A DNA stretch of 64,000 nucleotides from Micromonospora nigra (GTDB lineage Bacteria > Actinomycetota > Actinomycetes > Mycobacteriales > Micromonosporaceae), in contig NZ_FMHT01000003.1 in NCBI RefSeq assembly GCF_900091585.1, positions 1,302,001 through 1,366,000 on the forward strand, in the 5' to 3' direction. The notes beneath the pieces were generated by a model. That model saw nothing but the letters and a program-made list of their open reading frames with translations. It did no database searches and was not told where the DNA came from. The position numbers were made by a program, and so were the translations under genes. This document shows, in pieces, positions 54,296-64,000 of the stretch. The first letter of the stretch is position 1. The number at the start of each line of letters is the position of its first letter.

Positions 54296-54733
54296 ATGAA
54301 GGCTACCCAAAACTCACCTACCGGAGTCCAGGTCACCCCTGCTGACCTGCTCCGGTGCGCTGCCCTCTACCTGCGCCGGCACGGCTGGCACCAGGGCACC
54401 TACTACGCCCCCACCGACACCCTCACCCCGCCGGCCTGCGCCGCCGGGGCCATCGGCATCGCCTGCGCCGGCCACACCGTCGAGCACTTCTCCCAGCTCG
54501 ACCCCGACACCCTCGCTGACTACCTAACCGCGATGGCGGTGTTCGTCGACTACCTCGACGCCTTCGCTCCGGTCTTCCACCTCGATGAGGACGGCTACCT
54601 GATCGACGAGCACACCTCGCCGTACTCGTGGAACGACGACCCGGCTCGCACCGCCAAGCAGGTCATCACCGCCCTTGAGGACGCCGCCGACGAGTGGAAC
54701 CGCCTCCACACCGACGGAGGCGAGAACCGATGA
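54296..54733 (+). CDS. DUF6197-like AICE protein
   Basis: A 145-residue protein with TPADLLRCAALYLRRHGWHQ, then GTYYAPTDTLTPPACAAGAI and GIACAG, a pattern I recall from the DUF6197 family common in actinobacterial plasmids and AICEs. The rest is acidic and helical (YLDAFAPVFHLDEDGYLIDE). Function unknown. The ATG at 54296 has an AAAGGA 10 bases upstream; GTG at 54287 would place the ribosome binding site too close. Confidence 0.7.
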   Translation: MKATQNSPTGVQVTPADLLRCAALYLRRHGWHQGTYYAPTDTLTPPACAAGAIGIACAGHTVEHFSQLDPDTLADYLTAMAVFVDYLDAFAPVFHLDEDGYLIDEHTSPYSWNDDPARTAKQVITALEDAADEWNRLHTDGGENR

Positions 54734-55029
54734 ACACCGTCAAGCACACCTTGACCCCCCGCATCCCGGTTCAGAAGCGACGCGATGTCGTCGAGAACAC
54801 CGAGTTCGCCGCGTTCGCCCGGCGCATCATCCGCGCCCACGGCCGCCGCGTCGCCACCGGAGACGTCGAAGCACTCCGCGACCTCGTCGCCCTCTCCACC
54901 GAACTCGACCACGCCATCGGTGAAGCCGTCATCGGCCTGCGGGCCTTCGGCTACTCCTGGGCCGAAATCGGTGCCCGACTCGGCATCTCCCGCCAAGCCG
55001 CCCAACAACGGTGGGCAGACAAGTCATGA
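54730..55029 (+). CDS. Helix-turn-helix AICE protein
   Basis: A 99-residue protein overlapping its upstream neighbour by four bases (ATGA). The C-terminal third has a sigma-factor-like helix-turn-helix, YSWAEIGARLGISRQAAQQR (about residues 75-94). The N-terminal part is helical and charged. It probably binds DNA; related small HTH proteins sit in the same place in other AICEs. Whether it regulates the operon is unknown. Confidence 0.75.
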   Translation: MNTVKHTLTPRIPVQKRRDVVENTEFAAFARRIIRAHGRRVATGDVEALRDLVALSTELDHAIGEAVIGLRAFGYSWAEIGARLGISRQAAQQRWADKS

Positions 55030-55400
55030 CCGACTTCACCGACCACATCGGGCTACGAGTCCGCTTCTACGACCCGCTCGGCACCCGCTACGGGTTCCCC
55101 ACCTTCCCCTACCAATCCGCCCCCACCGGCCTGGCCACCCGCCGGCAACTCCGCGCCGCCGGCCTCCGCCCAGGCGGACACGACCCCGTCGCGCAAATCC
55201 TCTGGCGTCGCGGCAAACGCGTCGCCTACCTCTACCGCCTCGACTGGGCCAAACCCAAACGGATCGCCACCCCCGCCCAGCGGGACGCCATCGCCAAAGC
55301 CCTCACCGCCCGACGCACCTGCCGCTACTGCGGCCACGTCAAGCCCTACTACATCCCCCGCCGCTACGGCTGCTGCCTCGACTGCCACGGAGGCCACTGA
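55026..55400 (+). CDS. RRQRL-motif zinc-binding AICE protein
   Basis: A 124-residue protein containing LATRRQLRAAGLRPGGHDPV (about residues 38-57), the RRQ(R)L signature for which the family is named, followed by a basic region and a C-terminal zinc ribbon with CRYCGHVKPY and CCLDCHGGH. It is common in the transfer operons of actinobacterial integrative elements; its role is unknown, possibly nucleic-acid binding. The ATG at 55026 overlaps the upstream stop. Confidence 0.75.
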   Translation: MTDFTDHIGLRVRFYDPLGTRYGFPTFPYQSAPTGLATRRQLRAAGLRPGGHDPVAQILWRRGKRVAYLYRLDWAKPKRIATPAQRDAIAKALTARRTCRYCGHVKPYYIPRRYGCCLDCHGGH

Positions 55401-56208
55401 TGACCACCAACCCCCGACCAGCCGGGGCACCCGCGTCGAGGGTGTCGTCCTGGTCCTCATCCTGCTCACCGTCGCCGGCTTCGCCGGAGCCGCCTCCTTC
55501 ACCCACGTCCACGACTGGACCATGGCCAACAGCCCCCAGGGCACCTCCGGATGGTTCGGCTGGGCCAACGCCGTCATCTCCGAACTCGTCCCCATCGCCG
55601 CCCTGCTCACCATCCGGCAACGCCGCCGCACCGGCGGCCCCATCGGCTACCCGCTGTTCCTGCTGATCGCCTCCGCCGGCCTCTCCCTGGCCGCGCAACT
55701 CGCCGTCGCCAAGCCCGGCCCGTCCGGTTGGCTCCTGTCCGCCGTCCCGGCACTGGCCTTCATGGCCCTGGTCAAACTCGTCCTCGCCCCGGCTCCCGCC
55801 GCCTCGGAGGACACCAAGCCGGCCGTCGAGCCGGCCGAACCGATCCGCGTCCAGGCCACCGAACCGGCCACCACTGAGCCGGTACCGCCGGCCGGCATCA
55901 CGGCCCCCGACCTGATCCCGGCACCCGAACCGGCCACCACCCCGGCCGACGTCACCCCGGAACCCGCCACCATGCCGACTGAACCGGCATCCGTCCCCGC
56001 CCCGGCCCCAACGTCAGTCGACGTCCCCACCCACCTGCTGCCCATGGCCCGGTTCTCCGCCGTGCAGCACGAACAGGCCACCGGAGCGGCCATCACACCG
56101 GCCGAGCTGGCCGACCGTCTCGACGTCACCCCAGCCGTCGCCGGTCACCTCCTGGCCGCCATCACCGCCCCGGCCCTCAACGGCCACACCCTCGGCGGTG
56201 GCCGATGA
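55400..56208 (+). pseudogene. DUF2637 (SpdB-like) membrane protein, apparent 1-nt frameshift near the start
   Basis: The ATG overlapping the previous stop (55400) opens MTTNP and then runs into a different frame from the conserved protein. The conserved part (VVLVLILLTVAGFAGAASFT, HVHDWTMANSP, WFGWANAVISELVPIAALLT) is one frame back, with no ATG/GTG/TTG until 55522. A single extra C in the five-C run at 55411-55415 would join them. The conserved part has a DUF2637 membrane core (about four helices), a Pro/Ala/Thr/Glu-rich linker and a C-terminal winged-helix-like end (PAELADRLDVTPAVAGHLLA). In AICEs such proteins aid plasmid spread. The coding frame from 55522 onward is intact. Confidence 0.7.
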
Positions 56209-56468
56209 CCATCGTCATCGTTGACATCGAGCAGATCACCCACGTCTGTCCCGCCCACGCCGACCCGCACCCGGTCGACACCCGCCGGACCATCATCGAC
56301 GTGATCCCCGGCGGCCCCTGCCGCACTCCCGTCACGATCCGCTGCGGTGACACCGTCGTTCAGATCCCGTGCCACCGGCACGAACCGGCCAAGCGCCAAT
56401 GCGGCGCCTGCCGGATCATCGTCACCGAACGCACCATCACCACCCGCCCCCAACAGGTTGCGGCCTGA
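56205..56468 (+). CDS. Small Cys-rich AICE protein
   Basis: An 87-residue protein overlapping the upstream gene by four bases. It begins MTIVIVDIEQITHVCPAHAD and has a CGACRIIVTERT near the end; six cysteines in all could bind zinc. No family recognised. The tight operon position supports it being real. Confidence 0.65.
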   Translation: MTIVIVDIEQITHVCPAHADPHPVDTRRTIIDVIPGGPCRTPVTIRCGDTVVQIPCHRHEPAKRQCGACRIIVTERTITTRPQQVAA

Positions 56469-58255
56469 TGGCGTCGACGCTGGACCTCACCCCCCGGACC
56501 GCTCTGGCCCGGGGGGTGGGCTCGAACGCCGACACCCCACCCGTCTACGACTACACCGCCGAAGGGTCCGCGTTCGTCCGCGCCACACAACCGGACTACT
56601 TCGGGTGGCTGGAACACGTTCGCGCCGCCGCCGGCTGTACCCGCCCCATTCGCCTCGCCGGCAGCCTCTACACGGTCGACCAGGCCACCGGCCGCGTCGT
56701 CGAGCAGCGGCACACCGACGCCATGCCCGACGCCGCGATTTACACCGCCTGCGGCAATCGCCGCGCCACTATCTGCCCCTCCTGCGCCCAGACCTACCAA
56801 CGCGACGCGTTCCAACTCCTACGCGCCGGCCTCGTCGGCGGCAAAGGCATCCCCGACACCGTCGCCTCCCACCCCGCTGTGTTCGCCACCTTCACTGCAC
56901 CCTCCTTCGGGACCGTCCACGCGCGGGTGGTCAAGCAGCACACCTGTAGCAACCGCAAACGCTGCGACTGCCGGGCCGAGCCCTGCCACGCCCGCCGCGA
57001 CGCCGGCCTCTGCCCCCACGGCCGACCCGCCGTCTGTTGGGCACGTCACGAGACCGGTGACAAGGTGCTCGGGCATCCGCTGTGCCTGGACTGCTACGAC
57101 CACGACCACCAAGTCGTCTGGAACATCTTTTCGGGCGAGTTGTGGCACCGGACCAAGCAAGCCGCGGAGCGCTACCTAGCGAAGCTCGCTCGCCGCCGCG
57201 GCATTCCCCGCGTCGAGGTCGTCACCGCCTCCGGCAACACCCGCAGGGTCCCTCCGGTCCGGCTCTCGCCCGGCAAGGTCGCCGAACTACAAGCACGCGG
57301 GGCGGTGCACTTCCACGCCATCGCCCGCCTGGACGGCGTCGACGGCCAGGACCCGGACGCTGTCGTACCCCCACCCGCCGGGTTCGGCCTCGTCGACCTC
57401 GTCGACGCCCTCCGCCACGCCGCCGAACAGATCGGCTTCCACACCCCAGCCCACCCCGACCGGCCGCACGGGTGGCCGATCGCCTGGGGTAAACAGGTCG
57501 ACCTAGAACCGATCAACACCAGCGGAACCGGTGAGGTCACCGACAGCCTCGTCGCCGGCTACCTTGCCAAGTACGCCACCAAAAGCACCGAGGCCACTGG
57601 GCACACCTCGACCAGACTGACTGCCGAATCGATCGGGGACTACGCCGACCCCGACGGCGACCACACCGCCCGCCTCATCGACGCCTGCTGGCGCATCGGC
57701 CGACCCACCCACTCATCCGTCCCCCTGTCGGAACGGCCCCGCGACCCACGGCCACGATCCGGCTTCGTCGAGCGCTGGGAGTGCCCCGACTGCGGCACCC
57801 ACACCCGCTACGCCGCCTGCCCCGTCTGCGTCGCCCAGCGTCAAGCCGCCCTTGACACCGAAACCGCCACCAAGCCGACGGCCACCAACCCCTACGCCCG
57901 ACTCCGGCGGTGGGCTCACATGCTCGGCTACGGCGGCCACTTCCTCACCAAAGGCCGCCGCTACTCCGTCACCTTCCAGCTCCTGCGGGACACCCGCATC
58001 GCCTACCGCCGCCACGAGCATCACCACCAGGCCGACGAGCACACCGGCCCCCATCACGCCGTCACCCACCACGACGACGACACGACGCTCATCGTCGGCG
58101 CCCTCACCTTCGCCGGCGTCGGATGGCACACCTCGGGTGACGCCCTGCTCGCCAACACCGCCGCCGCCATGGCCCGCGAACGACAAGCCGCCGGCCGTGA
58201 AGAACTCGCCCACGAACTCACCACCCCGGCCGGCACCGTCCCGGCTGCCGCCTGA
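56468..58255 (+). CDS. repSA: RepSA-type rolling-circle replication initiator
   Basis: A 595-residue initiator. AVHFHAIARLDG (about residues 279-290) is the HUH metal-binding motif, and DSLVAGYLAKYATKSTEATG (about 358-377) holds the candidate catalytic tyrosine. The N-terminal zinc-finger-rich part (ACGNRRATICPSCAQTYQRD, CSNRKRCDCRAEPCHARRDA) and the C-terminal WECPDCGTHTRYAACPVC are typical of actinobacterial RepSA proteins. It nicks the element's origin for rolling-circle replication of the excised circle. ATG at 56468 overlaps the previous stop (TGATG). It is followed by xis and int. Confidence 0.9.
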   Translation: MASTLDLTPRTALARGVGSNADTPPVYDYTAEGSAFVRATQPDYFGWLEHVRAAAGCTRPIRLAGSLYTVDQATGRVVEQRHTDAMPDAAIYTACGNRRATICPSCAQTYQRDAFQLLRAGLVGGKGIPDTVASHPAVFATFTAPSFGTVHARVVKQHTCSNRKRCDCRAEPCHARRDAGLCPHGRPAVCWARHETGDKVLGHPLCLDCYDHDHQVVWNIFSGELWHRTKQAAERYLAKLARRRGIPRVEVVTASGNTRRVPPVRLSPGKVAELQARGAVHFHAIARLDGVDGQDPDAVVPPPAGFGLVDLVDALRHAAEQIGFHTPAHPDRPHGWPIAWGKQVDLEPINTSGTGEVTDSLVAGYLAKYATKSTEATGHTSTRLTAESIGDYADPDGDHTARLIDACWRIGRPTHSSVPLSERPRDPRPRSGFVERWECPDCGTHTRYAACPVCVAQRQAALDTETATKPTATNPYARLRRWAHMLGYGGHFLTKGRRYSVTFQLLRDTRIAYRRHEHHHQADEHTGPHHAVTHHDDDTTLIVGALTFAGVGWHTSGDALLANTAAAMARERQAAGREELAHELTTPAGTVPAAA

Positions 58256-58286
58256 CCCCCTGCCGCCACACGAGGAAGGCCATCCG

Positions 58287-58484
58287 ATGGACACCCCCAA
58301 TCCGATCACTCCTCGCGTGCTGCGCGTCGAGGAAGCCGCCCGCGCGCTCGGCATCGGCCGCTCGCTCGTCTACGACCTCATCCGCTCCGGCCGACTGCGC
58401 TCCTTCAAGGTCGGCAGCCGCCGCCTCATCCCCGCCGCCGCCATTGACGACGTCATCACCACACTCACCGAGGAAGCCGCCTGA
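58287..58484 (+). CDS. xis: Excisionase (Xis), helix-turn-helix
   Basis: A 65-residue MerR/excisionase-type protein: TPRVLRVEEAARALGIGRSL, then VYDLIRSGRLRSFKVGSRRL and IPAAAIDDVI, the standard recognition helix and wing. The ATG at 58287 has GAGGAAGG upstream. The stop overlaps the integrase start by one base (TGATG), so Xis and Int are made together. Xis would direct the integrase toward excision; the arm motifs inside both element ends may also bind it. Confidence 0.9.
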   Translation: MDTPNPITPRVLRVEEAARALGIGRSLVYDLIRSGRLRSFKVGSRRLIPAAAIDDVITTLTEEAA

Positions 58485-59725
58485 TGCCCAGAGAACCGAA
58501 GCAACGACAGCCCACCGCCCGCCGCAACCCCAACGGCGAAGGCTCCATCTACCAACGCGCCAGCGACAGCCGCTGGGTCGGACAGGCATACGTGCTCACC
58601 ACCGACGGCACCCGCAAACGCAAGTTCGTCTACGGAACGACCTGGGAGGAAGCCCACGCCAAGCTCGTCGACCTGAAATCCCGATCCCAACGCGGCATCC
58701 CTGTGCCCGACCGAGCCTGGAAACTCGCCGACTACCTGCCCTACTGGCTCGCCGCGTACGTCACCGACCTCAAGCCCACCACCGCACGCGGCTACGAAAG
58801 CGCCGTCCGACTCCACCTGATCCCCGCCCTCGGCACCAAACGACTCGACGGACTACAGGTCCAACACGTCAAGGCATTCATGGACGAGTTTCGCCGTAGA
58901 TGCCTCTGCTGCACGGCCGGACTCGACAAGAGCCGTCGCGCTGCCCGGCAGTGCTGCTCGGTCGGCATGTGTTGCCAGCGGTACCCCAGCGCCCGGCAGA
59001 TTCAGTTCGTACATGCGGTGCTCCGCAACGCGCTCCAACACGCCATGCGCGAGGAACTGGTGTCCCGCAACGTCGCCAAGCTCGTCCGGGTGCCGTCGCC
59101 TCGCTACAGGGTCGGCAAGGGCCTCTCCGTCGAGCAGGTCCGAAAGCTCCTCGCCGCTTGCGAAGGGCACCGACTTCACGCCCTCTACGTCGTTGCCGCG
59201 ACGCTCGGACTCCGGCGCGGTGAACTCCTCGGCCTGCGCTGGTCGGACCTCGACCTCGACACCGGCACGGCGGCCATCGGTCAGACCGTTCAGCGGGCCG
59301 GCGGGAAGCTACACCTGCAAGACACCAAGACGGAGGACTCGGATAGTGTCCTTCCTCTGCCCGACTGGACCTGGTTGGCGCTGCTCGACCATCAGGAGCG
59401 CCAGGGACGGGAACGGAAGAGGTTGGCCGAGATCTGGCAGGAACACGGCTTGGTCTTCCCCTCCGAGGTCGGCACCCCGATGGAGCCGCGCAACCTCAAC
59501 CGTCACTTCGCCGGGCTTCGGGAGAAAGCCGGCTGCCCTGATGTCCGGCTGCACGATCTTCGACACACGGTGGTGTCACTGCTGATGGAGTTGGGCGTCC
59601 CGCCGCATGTCGTCCAGGCGATCGCTCGTCACGCCGACGTGAAGATCACGCTGAAGGTGTACTCCCACGCGAACCTTGACGTGATGCGGCAGGCGCTCGG
59701 CAAGCTCGATGACAGGCTTTCGTGA
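58484..59725 (+). CDS. int: Tyrosine-recombinase integrase
   Basis: A 413-residue site-specific recombinase. An N-terminal SAM-like core-binding/arm region (YQRASDSRWVGQAYV, WKLADYLPYWLAAYVTDLKP) is followed by the catalytic domain. The conserved residues are present: Arg in LGLRRGELLGLRWSDL (about residue 243), H-x-x-R in VRLHDLRHTVVSLLMELG (about 356-359), a late His in AIARHADVKITLKVYSHANL and the nucleophile Tyr in KVYSH (about 392). A Cys-rich insert (CLCCTAGL, CCSVGMCC) in the core is unusual but typical of some AICE integrases. It lies 75 bp before the right attachment site. Confidence 0.95.
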   Translation: MPREPKQRQPTARRNPNGEGSIYQRASDSRWVGQAYVLTTDGTRKRKFVYGTTWEEAHAKLVDLKSRSQRGIPVPDRAWKLADYLPYWLAAYVTDLKPTTARGYESAVRLHLIPALGTKRLDGLQVQHVKAFMDEFRRRCLCCTAGLDKSRRAARQCCSVGMCCQRYPSARQIQFVHAVLRNALQHAMREELVSRNVAKLVRVPSPRYRVGKGLSVEQVRKLLAACEGHRLHALYVVAATLGLRRGELLGLRWSDLDLDTGTAAIGQTVQRAGGKLHLQDTKTEDSDSVLPLPDWTWLALLDHQERQGRERKRLAEIWQEHGLVFPSEVGTPMEPRNLNRHFAGLREKAGCPDVRLHDLRHTVVSLLMELGVPPHVVQAIARHADVKITLKVYSHANLDVMRQALGKLDDRLS

Positions 59726-59730
59726 GCCCT

Positions 59731-59751
59731 GTTGCTGTCACCATTGCTGTC
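59731..59751. promoter_or_regulatory. Right integrase arm sites
   Basis: GTTGCTGTC (59731-59739) and ATTGCTGTC (59743-59751) repeat with a 12-bp period just after the integrase stop, matching the pair at the left end. They lie 47 bp from the right core repeat, so they are probable P'-arm sites. Confidence 0.65.
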
Positions 59752-59798
59752 ACCGCCTCGGGAAGTGATCTTCTCGGGGCGGTTTCCGCTGGTAGTGC

Positions 59799-59844
59799 GT
59801 GGTGGGCGCGGCAGGTTTCGAACCTGCGACCCCTCGCTTGTAAG
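59799..59844 (-). repeat. Right attachment site, within the intact tRNA-Val
   Basis: These 46 bases are identical to the left repeat (47759-47804) and form the 3' part of the complete tRNA gene. They were supplied by the element on integration to keep the tRNA functional. Confidence 0.93.
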
Positions 59845-59874
59845 GCGAGTGCTCTCCCACTGAGCTACGCGCCC
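59800..59874 (-). tRNA. tRNA-Val(UAC)
   Basis: The minus strand gives a full cloverleaf: acceptor GGGCGCG/CGCGCCC, D-arm with GCTCAGTGGGAGAGC, anticodon stem CTCGC/GCGAG with loop CTTACAA (anticodon TAC, valine), T-arm GCAGGTTCGAAACCTGC and an encoded CCA end. The 3' half is supplied by the integrated element. It is 75 nt with CCA. Confidence 0.96.
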
Positions 59875-59956
59875 GGTACGCCCGTACGGCGGGCCGGTGG
59901 CTGGCAAGCTTACCCTGCCGGCCGCCGACCCGGTCGTACGGTCGTGGGGTGTGGGA

Positions 59957-60424
59957 TCAGGCGGCGGCGGCCTCGGCGAGGGCCTTGCGCCAGCCCTGCT
60001 GGTCACGGGCCTCGCCCGGCATGTTCATCTCGGCGAAGCGGACCACGCCGGCCTTGTCGATGACGAAGGTGCCCCGGTTGGCGATGCCGGCGACGTCGTT
60101 GAAGACGCCGTACGCCTGGGCGACGGCCCCGTGCGGCCAGAAGTCGGACAGCAGTGGGAACTGGTAGCCCTCCTTGTCCGCCCAGATCTTGTGGGCGTAC
60201 ACGGAGTCGACGCTGACGGTCAGCACCTGCACGTCGTCGTTGACGTACTCGTTGAGGTTGTCCCGCACCTCACACAGCTCACCCTGGCAGATCCCGGTGA
60301 AGGCGAGCGGGTAGAAGACCAGCAGGACCGTCTTGCGGCCCCGGAAGTCGGCGAGCGCGACCTCCTGGTTGTTCTGGTCCTTCAGCACGAAGTCGGGCGC
60401 GGCGGCGCCAACCTCGATCGGCAT
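59957..60424 (-). CDS. ahpE: One-cysteine peroxiredoxin, AhpE-type
   Basis: A 155-residue peroxiredoxin that reduces peroxides. The peroxidatic site is PLAFTGICQGELCEVRD (Cys about 46, with Cys about 51 in the same loop), and MPIEVGAAAPDFVLKDQNNQ is the family N-terminus. It resembles mycobacterial AhpE (Rv2238c), which, as I recall, uses low-molecular-weight thiols. The ATG at 60424 follows AAGGAG. The gene lies between the tRNA and a DUF3052 gene, in the same order as in mycobacteria. Confidence 0.92.
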   Translation of the reverse strand: MPIEVGAAAPDFVLKDQNNQEVALADFRGRKTVLLVFYPLAFTGICQGELCEVRDNLNEYVNDDVQVLTVSVDSVYAHKIWADKEGYQFPLLSDFWPHGAVAQAYGVFNDVAGIANRGTFVIDKAGVVRFAEMNMPGEARDQQGWRKALAEAAAA

Positions 60425-60478
60425 GCGAGCTCCTTCGGTCAGTTCTGGTGAGAGCAGCCTTTCACACCGGCAGGTCGG

Positions 60479-60916
60479 CTACTTCTTGCCCTTTGCGCCT
60501 CGGCGCAGCACGAGGCGTGCGCCGCTCCAGTCCTGGCCGGCGTTGACGGTGGAGGTCTGCTGGAGGCCGGCGGTCGGCGCCGCCTCGGCGATGTCGCTCG
60601 GCTCGACGTGCCCGTCGCGCCCCGCCTTGGGCGTGAGCAGCCACACGACGCCGTTGTCGGCCAGCGGGCCGAGGGCGTCGACGAGGAGCTCGAACAGGTC
60701 GCCGTCACCGTCCCGGTACCACACCAGCACCGCGTCGACCACCTCGTCGGTGTCCTCGTCGACCAGCTCTCCACAGCGGTCGGTCAGGGCGTCCCGGAGA
60801 TCCTGGTCGACGTCGTCGTCGTACCCCATCTCCATGACGACCATCCCCGGCTCGATCCCGAACCGGTCCGCCAGGCTGCGTACCCCGTCGGCGGCCTGAC
60901 CAGCGGTCGCGCTCAC
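60479..60916 (-). CDS. DUF3052 protein
   Basis: A 145-residue actinobacterial protein of unknown function (Rv2239c-like). SLADRFGIEPGMVVMEMGYD with an acidic loop (DDDVDQDLRDALTDRCGEL), then DAVLVWYRDGDGDLFELLVD and NGVVWLLTPKAGRDGHVEPS are conserved features I recall for the family. The GTG at 60916 follows GGAGG. Co-oriented with ahpE and 54 bp from it. Confidence 0.85.
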   Translation of the reverse strand: MSATAGQAADGVRSLADRFGIEPGMVVMEMGYDDDVDQDLRDALTDRCGELVDEDTDEVVDAVLVWYRDGDGDLFELLVDALGPLADNGVVWLLTPKAGRDGHVEPSDIAEAAPTAGLQQTSTVNAGQDWSGARLVLRRGAKGKK

Positions 60917-61030
60917 TGTCGCGTGCCTCCTCATCTCGTCCCTGCCCGCGGCGTCCGCTTGAAACGCCGTCAGGCAAAGTCCACACAGTTGTGCCTCCGC
61001 GCGCAAGTGGCGCACCGGGTGGAACGGAAT

Positions 61031-63550
<2,520 letters not shown>

Positions 63551-63600
63551 TACCGACCCGGGCCGCTCGCGCCCACTCGGACACGTTCCACCCACTCGGC

Positions 63601-64000
63601 TCAGTCGGTCGCGCAGCTCTCCGGGCAGCCCCCGTCGGAGACCTTCCACACCAGCTCACGCAGGGCGGCCAGTTCCTCGGCGGTGAGCCCGGCCAGCAGC
63701 CGGGAATCGGACAGCACCCCGTGCACCCGCTGACGCATCCGGCGGCCGGCGTCGGTCACCACGAGAACCCGCTGCCGCCGGTCGGCGGGGTCGGCGCGGC
63801 GCTCGACGAGCCCGGCCTGCTCCAGCTTGTCGACCAGCGCGGTCACGTTGGACCGGTCACAGCGCAACTGCTCGGCGAGGTCACGGGCGGGCAGCGGGCG
63901 GTCGGGGTCGAGCTCGTGCAGCGCCCGTGCGGCGGCCGGGGTCAGGCCCAGTTCCCCGAACTCCACATCCTGGTGGTGCCGCATCGCGCGGGCGATGTGC
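63601..64000 (-). CDS. MarR-family transcriptional regulator (partial, right edge)
   Basis: A winged-helix regulator of the MarR family, with [40 protein letters not shown] and [20 protein letters not shown] as the recognition helix and wing. An ATG is available at 63984, but the frame remains open to the window edge ([20 protein letters not shown]), and the usual N-terminal dimerisation helix would lie beyond. So the true start is probably outside the window. It lies 50 bp upstream of the E1 gene and may control it. Confidence 0.82.
   Translation of the reverse strand, partial: HIARAMRHHQDVEFGELGLTPAAARALHELDPDRPLPARDLAEQLRCDRSNVTALVDKLEQAGLVERRADPADRRQRVLVVTDAGRRMRQRVHGVLSDSRLLAGLTAEELAALRELVWKVSDGGCPESCATD

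Larger units (their letters stand above)
47759..59844. mobile_element. Integrated AICE (actinomycete integrative and conjugative element), about 12.1 kb
   Basis: It is bounded by a 46-bp direct repeat (47759-47804 and 59799-59844) that is the 3' end of a tRNA-Val(UAC) gene; the intact tRNA lies at the right end. Inside are a tyrosine integrase, excisionase, RepSA-type initiator, SpdB-like DUF2637 protein and an FtsK/TraB-like translocase, the minimal AICE set. The element also carries a GntR-kinase regulator, a second kinase and left-end cargo. All core genes are present, though the SpdB-like gene seems frameshifted. A single FtsK-like transfer protein suggests double-stranded DNA transfer, as known for pSAM2-type elements. 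Confidence 0.95.

Overview
The window is very GC-rich DNA (only one roughly 1 kb patch, 48.38-49.39 kb, is clearly AT-richer) and reads as an actinomycete chromosome. Gene content points to a Micromonospora-like member of the Micromonosporaceae; that is an inference from gene content, not from a database search. Part of the gene order matches what I recall of the mycobacterial stretch Rv2220-Rv2241: glnE, a GlnA2-type glutamine synthetase, panB, the RNase H/phosphatase, a zinc-ribbon coiled-coil protein, a Nif3-like protein, and at the far right ahpE, a DUF3052 gene and a 2-oxoacid dehydrogenase E1. Lineage-specific genes and one integrative element are inserted into this backbone. Layout, left half: 0-7.4 kb holds an interrupted membrane-protein gene, a methyltransferase, glnE with a coupled glutamine amidotransferase, and an LD-carboxypeptidase. 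7.5-16.5 kb holds a DUF350 membrane protein, the glutamine synthetase, nadE, panB, a lipoprotein, an F420:NADP oxidoreductase, an RNB ribonuclease and a histone-H1-like basic protein. 17-22.7 kb has a Nudix/nucleotidyltransferase pair, an AraC regulator, a small exported protein, a double GNAT protein, the RNase P RNA (minus strand, about 21.34-21.76 kb) and a TSUP exporter. 22.8-28.4 kb carries the RNase H-zinc ribbon-Nif3 operon, a flavoprotein, and an XRE/TPR regulator divergent from a small primase/polymerase-like protein. Middle: 28.7-35 kb is a five-gene minus-strand operon (DUF1800, DUF1501, ferric-reductase-like flavocytochrome, FMN-binding protein, ApbE) that looks like an exported flavin-based redox system. 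35.4-47.8 kb carries DUF3040, a SWIM/SNF2 pair, a PfkB kinase, a pyruvyl transferase family protein, a TetR gene divergent from a RibD/DHFR-like gene, an APH-like kinase, an alpha/beta hydrolase, an ArsR-CDF metal operon, the remnant of an XRE/TPR regulator gene, and a GrpB-family gene. The most interesting region is 47759-59844, a complete-looking 12.1 kb actinomycete integrative and conjugative element (AICE) inserted in the 3' end of a tRNA-Val(UAC) gene. A 46-bp direct repeat marks both ends, and paired GTTGCTGTC arm sites with the same 12-bp period lie just inside each end. Its right half is a tightly overlapping transfer/replication operon: a small conserved protein, a membrane protein, an FtsK/TraB-like translocase, small ORFs, a DUF2637 SpdB-like protein (with an apparent frameshift), a RepSA-type initiator, Xis and a tyrosine integrase. 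A divergent unit encodes a GntR-type DNA-binding domain fused to a P-loop kinase, followed by a second P-loop kinase. The left end carries cargo: a small cysteine-rich protein and an AT-rich two-gene cassette of unknown function. The intercistronic spaces of the transfer operon contain strong stem-loops, two of which display the same 14-nt loop sequence. Right of the element lie ahpE, a DUF3052 gene and an alpha-beta fused 2-oxoacid dehydrogenase E1 with an unusual Pro/Thr-rich insertion, next to a MarR regulator that runs off the window.
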